Of a stretch of DNA of 64,000 nucleotides, positions 8,621-16,730 are shown in pieces (position 1 is the stretch's first letter; every line of letters starts with the position of its first letter). Where the stretch lies: positions 403,297 through 467,296 of the forward strand of contig CBDDDT010000001.1 in the NCBI GenBank assembly GCA_965226755.1, in the 5' to 3' direction. A program made the position numbers and the translations under genes. The stretch is from Bog-113 sp965226755. Its GTDB lineage: Bacteria; Acidobacteriota; Terriglobia; Bryobacterales; Bryobacteraceae. The notes beneath the pieces are model-generated. The model saw only the letters and a list, made by a program, of their open reading frames with translations. It did no database searches and was not told the DNA's origin.

Positions 8621-11341
8621 ATGTCGAAGGAATTGATCGTCTCCGCGACGCGTCATGAAACACGCGTTGCGATCCTCGAGGATGACCAACTGGTCGAGAT
8701 TTTTCACCAGCGCGAGCAGGAGTATTCGCTCGCGGGGAGTATACATAAAGGACGCGTGACGCGGGTGCTGCCCGGCATGCAGTCCGCCTTTGTGGACATC
8801 GGACTGGAACGCGACGCGTTCCTGTACGTGTCGGACTTTTTCGAAGATAACGAAGAGTACGACAAGATTGTTTCGGGCGTGGAAGAGAAGGTCCTGAAAC
8901 TTGAAAAGGGCGGACTTCCTTCGACGGCTCCCGTGCATGTCCCGACCCCCATTGAACCCGAGATGGCCGCGGTTCTGGGCGCCGTGCCCGGTGCGATGCT
9001 GCCCGGCGCGGCGGCCGTCGCGCCCCCGTCGGCGGCTGAGCCGCGTCGCGATGGGCGCGATGGCAATCGAGACGGCAATCGGGATCAAAACCGCGGGGGC
9101 CGCGGACGGCGCGGGCGCCGGCGGCGTCCGGGTCCGGGCGGACTTCCGGAATCCAAGTTCTTTTCGCCTCGGGACACGGCCGCGCCGCCAACCTCCGGAC
9201 GCGAGAGCGGCGGTCGTGAAGGCTCCGGGCCTCACAGTCGGGAACCTCGCGAACCGCGTGAGCCGCGCGAATCTCGCGAGCCGCGCGAGAGCCGCCCGTC
9301 CTTTGGAGTGCCGGAGATGCACGCCGAGCCTGCCGGCGGGTTGATGGTGCTGCCGGGAGAATCCATCTCGAAGTACGTGGGCCAGACTTCGCGGGAAGAC
9401 GACGAGCCGGATCACGGGACCTCCGAATTCGCGGCGGAAATAGTCGCGGCGGAGCACGATGCCGCGTTAAGCGAGCCGGAGGAAAGCCCAACGCAAGAGA
9501 CTCCCTACGAAGCCTCGGCGTTGGAAGAGGCTGAAGCCGCATCGTTTTCCGAGCCGGTGGAAGTATCCGAAGAGCCTCTGGCCGAAGCCGAAACTGAAAC
9601 TCAGATCGAAACCGTCGAGATGATCCAGGTCGAGACCGTCGAAATCGAGCCGGTCGAACTGGAAGCCGGTGAGGTCGATTCGTCCGAAAGCGCGTCCGAT
9701 TCCATGGAGACCACGCAAGGGGAAGCTCCCGAACCGATCGCGGCGGCGGAGGTGCATCCGCTCGACGAATCCGAGTCCGCCGAGGCGCCCGCGGAAGACG
9801 AGGGACCCGAACCCGCGCGCATTCCACAGAGCCTGACGGCGGCTTTGCGCGAGCAGGGCAACCGGCTGCCGCATCGCATGTCGCGACGCATGCGGCGGCG
9901 CATGCGGGGAGACCGGAATCCCCAGGATGGCGAGACTGTCCAGGCTGAAGCACCAGTCGACGGCGCGCCGTCGGCCCCGGCGGTGGAAGAGGTGAAGGCG
10001 CCCTCGGAACGGCGTCAGAGCGGGCGTGTTCGCGAAGAGCGCGGCCCGCGCGAGGAACGCCCTCGAGAGGATCGTCCCAGAGAAGAGCGCTCCCGCGAAG
10101 AACGGCCCCGCGAGGTGCGTGAAGACGCCCGTCCGGCCATTCCGTCCATCACGGACCTGCTGCATGCCGGGCAGGAAATCATCGTGCAGATCGCGAAGGA
10201 GCCGTTGGGCCAAAAGGGCGCGCGGATCACGTCGCACATCGCGTTGCCGGGGCGTTTTCTGGTCTATATGCCGACCGTAGATCATATCGGCGTGTCGCGG
10301 AAAATTCCGTCCGACGAAGAAAGGCAGCGGCTCAAGCGCGTGCTGCAGACGCATCGGACAGGGATTCCGGGCGGATTCATCGTGCGCACGGCGGGCGACG
10401 GCCGGTCGGAAGAAGAGCTTCGCGCCGACATGATGTTCCTCTACACCATGTGGATGGACATGCGGCAAAAGGCCGAGAAGAAGCCCGGTCCGTTTCTGCT
10501 CCATCATGACCTGGATGTGGTCGAACGCATTTTGCGCGATCAGCTCACCAGCGCGTTCAAGACCATATGGGTGGATAACGAAACGGTGTATGAGAACGTT
10601 CTGAGCTTCGTCCAGCGCTTCCAGCCGGCCATGGTGGGCCGGATCAAGCTCTATACGCGGCCCGTCCCGATCTTCGACGAGTTCGGCATCACCCTGGAAC
10701 TCGAGAAGGCGCTGCGCCCGAAGGTGTGGTTGAAGAGCGGCGGATACATCGTGATCAATCAAACCGAGGCGCTGGTGGCGATCGACATCAATACGGGCAA
10801 GTACGTGGGCCGGAGCAATCGCCTCGAAGACACGATCGTCAAGATCAACACGGACGCCATCAAAGAGATTGTCCGGCAGATCCGCCTGCGCGATCTGGGC
10901 GGCATCATCGTGGTGGATTTCATCGACATGGACGAGCGCAAGAATCGCCAGAAAGTGATGCAGGTTCTCGAAGAGTCCATGCGGGTGGACCGCGCGCCGT
11001 ACAAGATTCTGCAGTTCAACGATTTCGGATTGGTCGCGATAACGCGCAAGCGCGTCAAGCAGTCGCTCGAGCGCACGTTATGCGCGCCCTGTCCCTATTG
11101 TGAAGGCGCGGGTTACGTGAAGAGCGTGACGACGGTGATCAGCGAGATCCTTCAGGAAGCGCACAAGATCGTCAAGGCAGTGGAAGGCGACAACGTGATG
11201 CTGCGGGTGAATCCGGAGGTCGCCAAGGTGCTGAAGAGCAACAACAACGACCACCTGGAGGAGATCGAGACCATTCTCGGCAAATCGGTGATGATCAAGA
11301 GCGATCCGCTGCTGCACCAGACCAAGTTCGACCTCGCGTAG
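8621..11341 (+). CDS. rng: Ribonuclease E/G with a large disordered insertion in the S1 domain
   Basis: The 906-residue endoribonuclease processes and decays RNA. The S1 domain starts at about residue 38 (GSIHKGRVTRVLPGMQSAF), is broken near residue 78, and resumes at about 508 (ITDLLHAGQEIIVQIAKEPL). The intervening 430 residues are low-complexity: Arg/Gly tracts (RGGRGRRGRRRRPG), EPRE/REER repeats and a long acidic Glu/Val segment. The catalytic half is conventional, with the Asp pair in VAIDINTGKYVG and VVDFIDMDERKN and a zinc-link CPYCEGAG. Its position after mreBCD/mrdA/rodA echoes the mreBCD-rng neighbourhood of enterobacteria. The insertion probably replaces the C-terminal scaffold of E. 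coli RNase E; that is inference. Confidence 0.93.
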   Translation: MSKELIVSATRHETRVAILEDDQLVEIFHQREQEYSLAGSIHKGRVTRVLPGMQSAFVDIGLERDAFLYVSDFFEDNEEYDKIVSGVEEKVLKLEKGGLPSTAPVHVPTPIEPEMAAVLGAVPGAMLPGAAAVAPPSAAEPRRDGRDGNRDGNRDQNRGGRGRRGRRRRPGPGGLPESKFFSPRDTAAPPTSGRESGGREGSGPHSREPREPREPRESREPRESRPSFGVPEMHAEPAGGLMVLPGESISKYVGQTSREDDEPDHGTSEFAAEIVAAEHDAALSEPEESPTQETPYEASALEEAEAASFSEPVEVSEEPLAEAETETQIETVEMIQVETVEIEPVELEAGEVDSSESASDSMETTQGEAPEPIAAAEVHPLDESESAEAPAEDEGPEPARIPQSLTAALREQGNRLPHRMSRRMRRRMRGDRNPQDGETVQAEAPVDGAPSAPAVEEVKAPSERRQSGRVREERGPREERPREDRPREERSREERPREVREDARPAIPSITDLLHAGQEIIVQIAKEPLGQKGARITSHIALPGRFLVYMPTVDHIGVSRKIPSDEERQRLKRVLQTHRTGIPGGFIVRTAGDGRSEEELRADMMFLYTMWMDMRQKAEKKPGPFLLHHDLDVVERILRDQLTSAFKTIWVDNETVYENVLSFVQRFQPAMVGRIKLYTRPVPIFDEFGITLELEKALRPKVWLKSGGYIVINQTEALVAIDINTGKYVGRSNRLEDTIVKINTDAIKEIVRQIRLRDLGGIIVVDFIDMDERKNRQKVMQVLEESMRVDRAPYKILQFNDFGLVAITRKRVKQSLERTLCAPCPYCEGAGYVKSVTTVISEILQEAHKIVKAVEGDNVMLRVNPEVAKVLKSNNNDHLEEIETILGKSVMIKSDPLLHQTKFDLA

Positions 11342-11351
11342 TTCCCTTCCC

Positions 11352-11378
11352 GCGCGGCCGGACCCGTTTCGGCCGCGC
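11352..11378 (+). terminator. Hairpin downstream of rng
   Basis: GCGCGGCCG (11352-11360) and CGGCCGCGC (11370-11378) form a perfect 9-bp stem with a 9-nt loop, 10 nt after the rng stop. The trailing sequence is pyrimidine-rich but lacks a long T run, so it may be a weak intrinsic terminator or an mRNA 3'-end stabiliser. Confidence 0.6.
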
Positions 11379-11512
11379 TCCTTCCGCTGGCTTTCTCCTC
11401 CTTTTCCTCTACATCACGCAAGCATCCGCGGCACATAGTTGATTTAGATAAGTACGGGCTGCGAAAATCCGCTTAAGAATTCCGACTTAATAACTTCTTC
11501 TTACTATTGTCT

Positions 11513-11528
11513 TGTTCTGATCAGAACA
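11513..11528. promoter_or_regulatory. Perfect 16-bp palindrome, candidate operator
   Basis: TGTTCTGATCAGAACA is its own reverse complement. It lies immediately downstream of a TACTAT -10-like box (11502-11507) and 74 nt before the ATG of the barrel gene at 11603, so a bound dimeric repressor would cover the presumed transcription start. A smaller hairpin (CGGCAG/CTGCCG, 11559-11578) follows in the leader. The regulator is unknown. Confidence 0.5.
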
Positions 11529-11602
11529 GTAGCATCATCTAGTGTTCGATCAGGGGGCCGGCAGATAACCTTCTGCCGCTAGTTCAAATAGAGGAGAAAC
11601 GA

Positions 11603-12787
11603 ATGAATAGTCAAACGCTATTGCTGCGTCTTACGGCAAATCGGCAAGGCAGGATCCAGCCTTTTAGGGCGTCAACCGCGGCGGCATGCTTCGCGCTCGC
11701 CTTGTTTGCGGCCGTTCCCCCGGCATGGGGCCAGGGATGTATCGTCGCCAGATCGAATGGCGAAGTAGGCGGACCGGAGAGCGAAGGCGGATATCTCCAA
11801 CCCGGCGACTTCGATTTCAATGTCGGGTACCGCCATCAGTTCTCCTTCATCCATTTCGTTGGTCCGACGGAGCAATCGTACCGGGTCGCGGACGGCACGG
11901 AGGTGGAGAATAAGATCAACCTGGAGAATTTCTCGGTGACCTACCAGATTTCTCCGCGCTTCAGCATAACCGCCGACGTTCCTGTTCTGCTTGCCAGCCG
12001 CCACACCAACGACTCGCCGATCATCTACACGTCCTCGGGCATTGGCGACAGTTCCTTCATGGCGCAGGGTTGGATCTGGAATCCCAAGGAAAACACCCGC
12101 GGCAACATCCAGCTGAGCTTCGGACTGCTGGCGCCCACGGGCAAGGACAACGTCGCGAATGTAGTCGACGCCCAAACCGGCAAGGGACCGGTATCCACGA
12201 TCGTGGATTACTCCATTCAACCGGGCCAGGGCAGCTGGGGCATTCCGCTGCAATGGGTTACTTACAAGAACGTCGCGGGCAATCAGCTCTACTTCAACGG
12301 AAGTTACGTGATGATGCTGCAGGATATCAACGACGTTCTGCGGACGGGCGCTAAGCCGAACCCGCTCACCTTGACGCAGTACAACGCCGTTTCCGACCAG
12401 TACTTGATGGAAGGCGGCGTGGCTCACCCCATCAACCGAGTGCGGGGCCTGACGGTCACGTTCGGACCCCGTATGGAAGGCGTGCCGGCCCGCAACCTTC
12501 TTCCGGTAGGCGACAATCTCGGATTTCGCCGTCCGGGCTTTGCTGTCTCCCTTGAGCCGGGAGTCCAATACGCCCGGGGCCGCTCCGTGTTTACCGCCGA
12601 AGTCGGCAGGGCCATTTATCGTGATCGCACGGTAAGCGTTCCCGACGAACTGACCGGGGGACACGGCGACGCCGCGTTCGCCAATTGGGTCTGGCTGGCA
12701 AGCTACTCGTTCCGCTTCTCGCCGCGCGCCAGCGCCCATCATGCTTCCGTGGCGCCGGCTCATACGCAGGCCACGGCCACCAATTAG
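11603..12787 (+). CDS. Predicted outer-membrane beta-barrel protein
   Basis: The 394-residue protein has GAGGAG about 6 nt before its ATG, a long leader with hydrophobic core AAACFALALFAAVPPAWG, and then alternating amphipathic strands such as FDFNVGYRHQFSFIHF, FSVTYQISPRFSITADVP and VWLASYSFRF ending in an aromatic, as barrel proteins do. I do not recognise a specific family. It is followed 41 bp later by a TlpA-type thioredoxin, which suggests a shared periplasmic or envelope role, perhaps redox or metal related. A palindromic operator candidate lies upstream. Confidence 0.65.
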   Translation: MNSQTLLLRLTANRQGRIQPFRASTAAACFALALFAAVPPAWGQGCIVARSNGEVGGPESEGGYLQPGDFDFNVGYRHQFSFIHFVGPTEQSYRVADGTEVENKINLENFSVTYQISPRFSITADVPVLLASRHTNDSPIIYTSSGIGDSSFMAQGWIWNPKENTRGNIQLSFGLLAPTGKDNVANVVDAQTGKGPVSTIVDYSIQPGQGSWGIPLQWVTYKNVAGNQLYFNGSYVMMLQDINDVLRTGAKPNPLTLTQYNAVSDQYLMEGGVAHPINRVRGLTVTFGPRMEGVPARNLLPVGDNLGFRRPGFAVSLEPGVQYARGRSVFTAEVGRAIYRDRTVSVPDELTGGHGDAAFANWVWLASYSFRFSPRASAHHASVAPAHTQATATN

Positions 12788-12828
12788 CATCGTTGCGCGC
12801 CCATGAAAATGCCGCCAGGGAAAAGCCG

Positions 12829-13377
12829 ATGCGAATCCGTGTAACGAAACACATGCTTGTTGTTCCACTGATGCTGGTGGTCATTGCTTCCCCGGCCCTG
12901 ATCAGCGCACCCAAAAGGGCGTCGCCCGCCGAACTGACTCTGAAGGACCTGGAAGGCAAGACCGTTCGCCTGCGCGACTATCGCGGCAAAGTGGTTGTGT
13001 TGAACTTCTGGGCGACTTGGTGCGGTCCGTGCAAGGACGAGATGCCTATGTTGGTGGACGTCGAGAAGAAATGGGCAGGCCGGGGCGTCATCTTCGCAGG
13101 GGCGTCGCTCGATGACAAGACAACGCGGAACACCATCCCTGACTTCTTGAAGAAATTCCAAGTCGATTTTCCAGTCTGGGTGGGCGCCAACGGAGATGAC
13201 CTGGCCAGGCTCGGGATGGGCGAAGCCATTCCCGCCACCGCGTTCCTGGACGAAACCGGCATGGTCTTCGCTCGGGTGCAGGGCGAAATCAAGCGGGAGG
13301 AACTGGAAGAGCGGCTGGGTTGGGTGACTGGCGATCGTTCACGGCCCGCGCCGCAACCTCTCCTTCGGAATCTCTGA
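12829..13377 (+). CDS. TlpA-like periplasmic thioredoxin-fold protein
   Basis: The 182-residue protein has an N-terminal hydrophobic leader (HMLVVPLMLVVIASPAL) and a thioredoxin/AhpC-TSA domain with the active site WATWCGPCK (Cys65, Cys68) and a cis-Pro region EAIPATAFLDETG. Such proteins reduce or oxidise disulfides of periplasmic partners such as apocytochromes or metal-transfer proteins. The start at 12829 was preferred over an in-frame start 48 codons upstream, which lies inside the previous gene and lacks leader features. It probably shares a transcript with the barrel gene. Confidence 0.85.
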   Translation: MRIRVTKHMLVVPLMLVVIASPALISAPKRASPAELTLKDLEGKTVRLRDYRGKVVVLNFWATWCGPCKDEMPMLVDVEKKWAGRGVIFAGASLDDKTTRNTIPDFLKKFQVDFPVWVGANGDDLARLGMGEAIPATAFLDETGMVFARVQGEIKREELEERLGWVTGDRSRPAPQPLLRNL

Positions 13378-13440
13378 TCGCACCCGGCGGCAGAGACTGT
13401 CAACTGGCGAAAGCCCTCTCATTTGTGCCACCCTGGAGCG

Positions 13441-14115
13441 GTGTTCCGACACCGTTTCCGGGGAAAAGGACCGGCCCTCTGCGCCATGGCCGCGTTCCTG
13501 GCGCAATCCGCGTTCGCGGGTTCGCCTCCCAAAGAGGATCGATCCTGGAAGAACTACTACAACCCGCGGGGAAGCTATTGCGTCGATTACCCTTCCCGCT
13601 GGGTTTCCGGAGATGCGTTCGAGGGAACGGGCTTCTTTCTTAAGCCCGTTCCGGACGCGCATTGGAAATCGCTTGCCGAAATCGATGTCGGCGTGATTTC
13701 GGACCGCATTGCCGGCGCAACGCTTCTCGATGAGGCGCAGTTACACCTGGACGGCCTTCGGAAGTTTGAACTCGCCGAGGAAGTTCGCCTCCTGGAGCAG
13801 CATGAAACGCGGCTGTTCAGCAGTCCCGCTCTGTTCACCAGCGACAGTTACTATGACCCTCAGAACGCCGCCGCGATGGTGGAGGAGGTTCTATTCGCCG
13901 AACATGGCGGCATGCTGTATCGCCTGGAGGTCGCCAGCCGCGCCGATCAATCCGCCCGGTTCGAGCGTGTCTTTCAGCGCCTGGTCAGCTCATTCCAGTT
14001 TGATTGTCCGCCTCATCCGGTACCTCGCGACTTCGCCTCTTCCCAAGCCGAAAAGCATCGCTCCGCTCTGATTGCGCGGCCCATCGCCGCCAGTCCCCAT
14101 TCCGTTGCGAACTGA
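13441..14115 (+). CDS. Secreted protein of unknown function
   Basis: Starting at GTG 13441 gives 224 residues with a good signal peptide (basic RHRFRGKG followed by PALCAMAAFLAQSAFAG); an in-frame TTG lies 18 nt upstream and an ATG at 13486. The mature part begins NYYNPRGSYCVDYPSRW and reads like a PsbP/DUF1795-type fold found in secreted proteins of soil bacteria, but the similarity is only by eye. It follows the TlpA gene by 63 bp on the same strand and converges on the patatin gene. Confidence 0.6.
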   Translation: MFRHRFRGKGPALCAMAAFLAQSAFAGSPPKEDRSWKNYYNPRGSYCVDYPSRWVSGDAFEGTGFFLKPVPDAHWKSLAEIDVGVISDRIAGATLLDEAQLHLDGLRKFELAEEVRLLEQHETRLFSSPALFTSDSYYDPQNAAAMVEEVLFAEHGGMLYRLEVASRADQSARFERVFQRLVSSFQFDCPPHPVPRDFASSQAEKHRSALIARPIAASPHSVAN

Positions 14116-14131
14116 ACAGCGTCTGCCAGGA

Positions 14132-16519
14132 TCACTCTTCGCTTTGGGAGTGCTTGGCCACCAGACTTGCTTCCGGCGCCAATCCCTCGACCGCCAGATT
14201 CTGACAGGTCGTGGGACTCTTTCCGGATACGAAGCTGGCGATACATTGCCGCGCACTGCTTAAGCTCGGATTCGTTGCGCTTGTGGATCCGGCCGCCCAG
14301 GTCTCATCGATACAATCCTTCTGGCCCTGGGTGAGCTGCCAGGACAAGGGCGGGTCGCTGCACTTCTTATCGGAGGACTGGAATTGAATCGCCGCGCCGG
14401 TGATTTGCGGACGCAGGCCCGCTTCCAGCCGCACCTGATTGTTGTCTCCCGCGAGCTGGCCGGCATCGCGCGCATCGTAGAGTCCCTGCAAAGGAGCATA
14501 CGCTTGAAATCGCCAGCCATGCGGGGCGGTAGACAGGCTCGCCGGATCCGGGAAGTGGGTGATGCGCAGAAGCAGGAACTCGCAGTCCGCGCATCTCGCC
14601 TCATCCATCGCCTTCTCCAGCCACGCGAACAGGGTGGTGATTCCGAAGTTATCGTAATAGCCGCCATCGACATAATGGAAGTCGGGAGTCGCCCGATTTA
14701 ATAAGTCGGGCCGCGCCGCGGGCGCCACGTAAGGGAAGGCGGCGGATAATCTGGTCGCCGTCGCGATCGAGACATCATACGTGTAGGGACGCCGATGATC
14801 GTAAATGCTGTGGAAGTTATAGATGGCCGCCGTCGCGCCGCGCCGGGTATTTTCGTCCGCGAATCGTGACGTCGTAAACACAACGGGATGCCCGGTCTCC
14901 ACCACTGAAGAATTGAGAATCAGGACCGGCATCGTGTTGTGCGTCTCCAGGGCCCAATCGGTGAGCCGGGTTTCGTGGTCCCCTGAGCGAAGCTGGAAAA
15001 TCGGTGTCCACGCGCGTTCCATGGCCCATCCGCGGTCCACTAACTCTCGTCTGGTCCAGGGCTCCACGGCTCTCCATACATCCGGCACGGTCCAGCCCCA
15101 GGCCGCCGCGTCGAGCGCTCCTTGTTTGGCTTGTTCCACGGGATCGAAATTCGCGTTCGGCGGATGCGTCCTGTCGAAAGTGCGGGCGTACGACATGGCG
15201 CCCACCGACCCGCCGGAAACGGAACTGATCACCAGGACGGAGTTGCGGAACTCCGGGGAATCCTTCCCCAAACCGTCCAGGACTTTCGCGGTCCACGCAG
15301 CCGCCTGGATTCCGCCGCCCGCAGTAGACACCACCACGAATCGCTTTCCTCCGCGCGCGATCCGCGATTTGAGGATTTGGCCCGGCGTCCAATAGCTCCC
15401 GATCTCGTTACGCGGAAGCTTTTGCACCGCAAAGAAGTGATCGGATTTCGAAGTGAGTCCAGTGACGAACGCGAGGCACGCGAGGAGCCACAGAAACGGG
15501 ATCCGATAGCGATCGAGGAAGAATGCCATTCCCGCCAGCGTCATGCTCGCGACCATGAAGAGGATCATCACCCAGGCGAGCGGCGGGAGCGCGCCGAGAA
15601 AGAAGACGATGCCCGAGACGTCGCCGTGTTCCAGCGCCAATTGCTTGCATTTGCCGAAGACGAACCAGAGCAGGAACGTAATCGCATAGATGCCGATGAC
15701 ATAGATGTGCCCGGAGTTCCATTGGAGCGTCGGCGGGTCGCAAGCGTCCTCGTGGAAATAACCAGGGCCGACGCGGTTGGCCAGGCGCCGCATCCAGGGT
15801 TGCAGCCAATTGTTGATTCCGCGAGCCGGCGCCCAATTCGCCAGCCGTCTGTAGAAGACAAAATCGTGCATGTACGGATAGAGCGGGATCACCAGATCCG
15901 GGGGAAACAGCTGCTTGGAATCAGCGCCGTCCCACAAGCTCAGCTGGGCCACTTTTGCGATGATCCCCGCGAGGAATGTGAATGCCAAAGCCAGCGCCGT
16001 CGGCTCGAGCTTGGAAAGGGCGTCGAGCTGCGTCGTGTGGGTCCACACAAAGCCGGCGAAGACAAAGGAAGGCGCGGCGCCCAAAGCAAAGACGATCCAG
16101 CCCGTTCGAACTCCTTGGGGAGAGTGGTTATTGATGGCGATCAGATCGTCTCCGCAACGTTCCGCGCCATAGTTGAGCACGTTATTGATGCAGACGATTG
16201 AAACCGCCGAGAGAAGGAAGCCGCAGAAACAAACCGCGCACACGCCCCAGAAGCTCGTCCCCTGATCGAAGAGGTTCGCGAACACCGAGGCTGCGATTGT
16301 ATTGGCGAGAACACCAAGGCCGATCATCGAGGCGAGCGCGATGATCGGCACCCGGACCATATAGATCAGAATCAGAAAGCTTTTTAGGCTAAAACCAGAC
16401 GTGGCGGCCCGCGCTCCCTGGGCCGGCATTTGGTCTACAGGCGAGTTCTCGAGAGGCTGAGAGGGATGCAGGTGCATGGTTTTTGGTGACATTCTATGCG
16501 AGTTGGCGGGAATCTGCAT
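14132..16519 (-). CDS. Membrane-anchored patatin-like phospholipase
   Basis: The 795-residue protein has an N-terminal half with about seven hydrophobic segments (residues about 43-350, for example FLILIYMVRVPIIALASMIG and PLAWVMILFMVASMTLAGMA) and a C-terminal patatin lipase domain. The lipase motifs are the oxyanion loop TAGGGIQAAAW, the nucleophile elbow SGGSVG (Ser about 438) and the DGG of YVDGGYYDN (Asp about 618), forming the usual Ser-Asp dyad. It presumably deacylates membrane lipids. Three Met codons near the N-terminus (16519, 16492, 16477) are possible starts; none has a clear ribosome site. It is divergent from the TonB receptor. Confidence 0.85.
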   Translation of the reverse strand: MQIPANSHRMSPKTMHLHPSQPLENSPVDQMPAQGARAATSGFSLKSFLILIYMVRVPIIALASMIGLGVLANTIAASVFANLFDQGTSFWGVCAVCFCGFLLSAVSIVCINNVLNYGAERCGDDLIAINNHSPQGVRTGWIVFALGAAPSFVFAGFVWTHTTQLDALSKLEPTALALAFTFLAGIIAKVAQLSLWDGADSKQLFPPDLVIPLYPYMHDFVFYRRLANWAPARGINNWLQPWMRRLANRVGPGYFHEDACDPPTLQWNSGHIYVIGIYAITFLLWFVFGKCKQLALEHGDVSGIVFFLGALPPLAWVMILFMVASMTLAGMAFFLDRYRIPFLWLLACLAFVTGLTSKSDHFFAVQKLPRNEIGSYWTPGQILKSRIARGGKRFVVVSTAGGGIQAAAWTAKVLDGLGKDSPEFRNSVLVISSVSGGSVGAMSYARTFDRTHPPNANFDPVEQAKQGALDAAAWGWTVPDVWRAVEPWTRRELVDRGWAMERAWTPIFQLRSGDHETRLTDWALETHNTMPVLILNSSVVETGHPVVFTTSRFADENTRRGATAAIYNFHSIYDHRRPYTYDVSIATATRLSAAFPYVAPAARPDLLNRATPDFHYVDGGYYDNFGITTLFAWLEKAMDEARCADCEFLLLRITHFPDPASLSTAPHGWRFQAYAPLQGLYDARDAGQLAGDNNQVRLEAGLRPQITGAAIQFQSSDKKCSDPPLSWQLTQGQKDCIDETWAAGSTSATNPSLSSARQCIASFVSGKSPTTCQNLAVEGLAPEASLVAKHSQSEE

Positions 16520-16730
16520 GGAAAAGGGACAGATCTTGTCATCGCGCCTGCCTTCCCGACGGGAATATTGACCGTTCGAAGGCCAGTTTCGGCCAGCCAG
16601 TGCGTTATCCTCAACTAAGACTCATTCGGTCGTATATCTTGGGCTAGGCCGTCATCTATTGAGCGGCTTTCTAGTTCCATTTTTTTAGAATTCTCCGCGA
16701 AGAAATGCGTGCGGGAGCTGGGGGAGAAGT

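Noticed and set aside
9230..9300. CRISPR-like repeats
   Set aside because: The repetition is codon-level Arg/Glu/Pro repeats inside rng, with no spacers or cas genes anywhere.
8514..9953. Long minus-strand ORF opposite rng
   Set aside because: Composition is Arg/Pro/Ser-rich and follows the low-complexity insertion of rng; catalytic rng motifs lie on the other strand.
15122..16201. Plus-strand ORF of 359 codons inside the patatin gene
   Set aside because: The patatin domain and membrane segments on the minus strand explain the region; this frame shows no domain.
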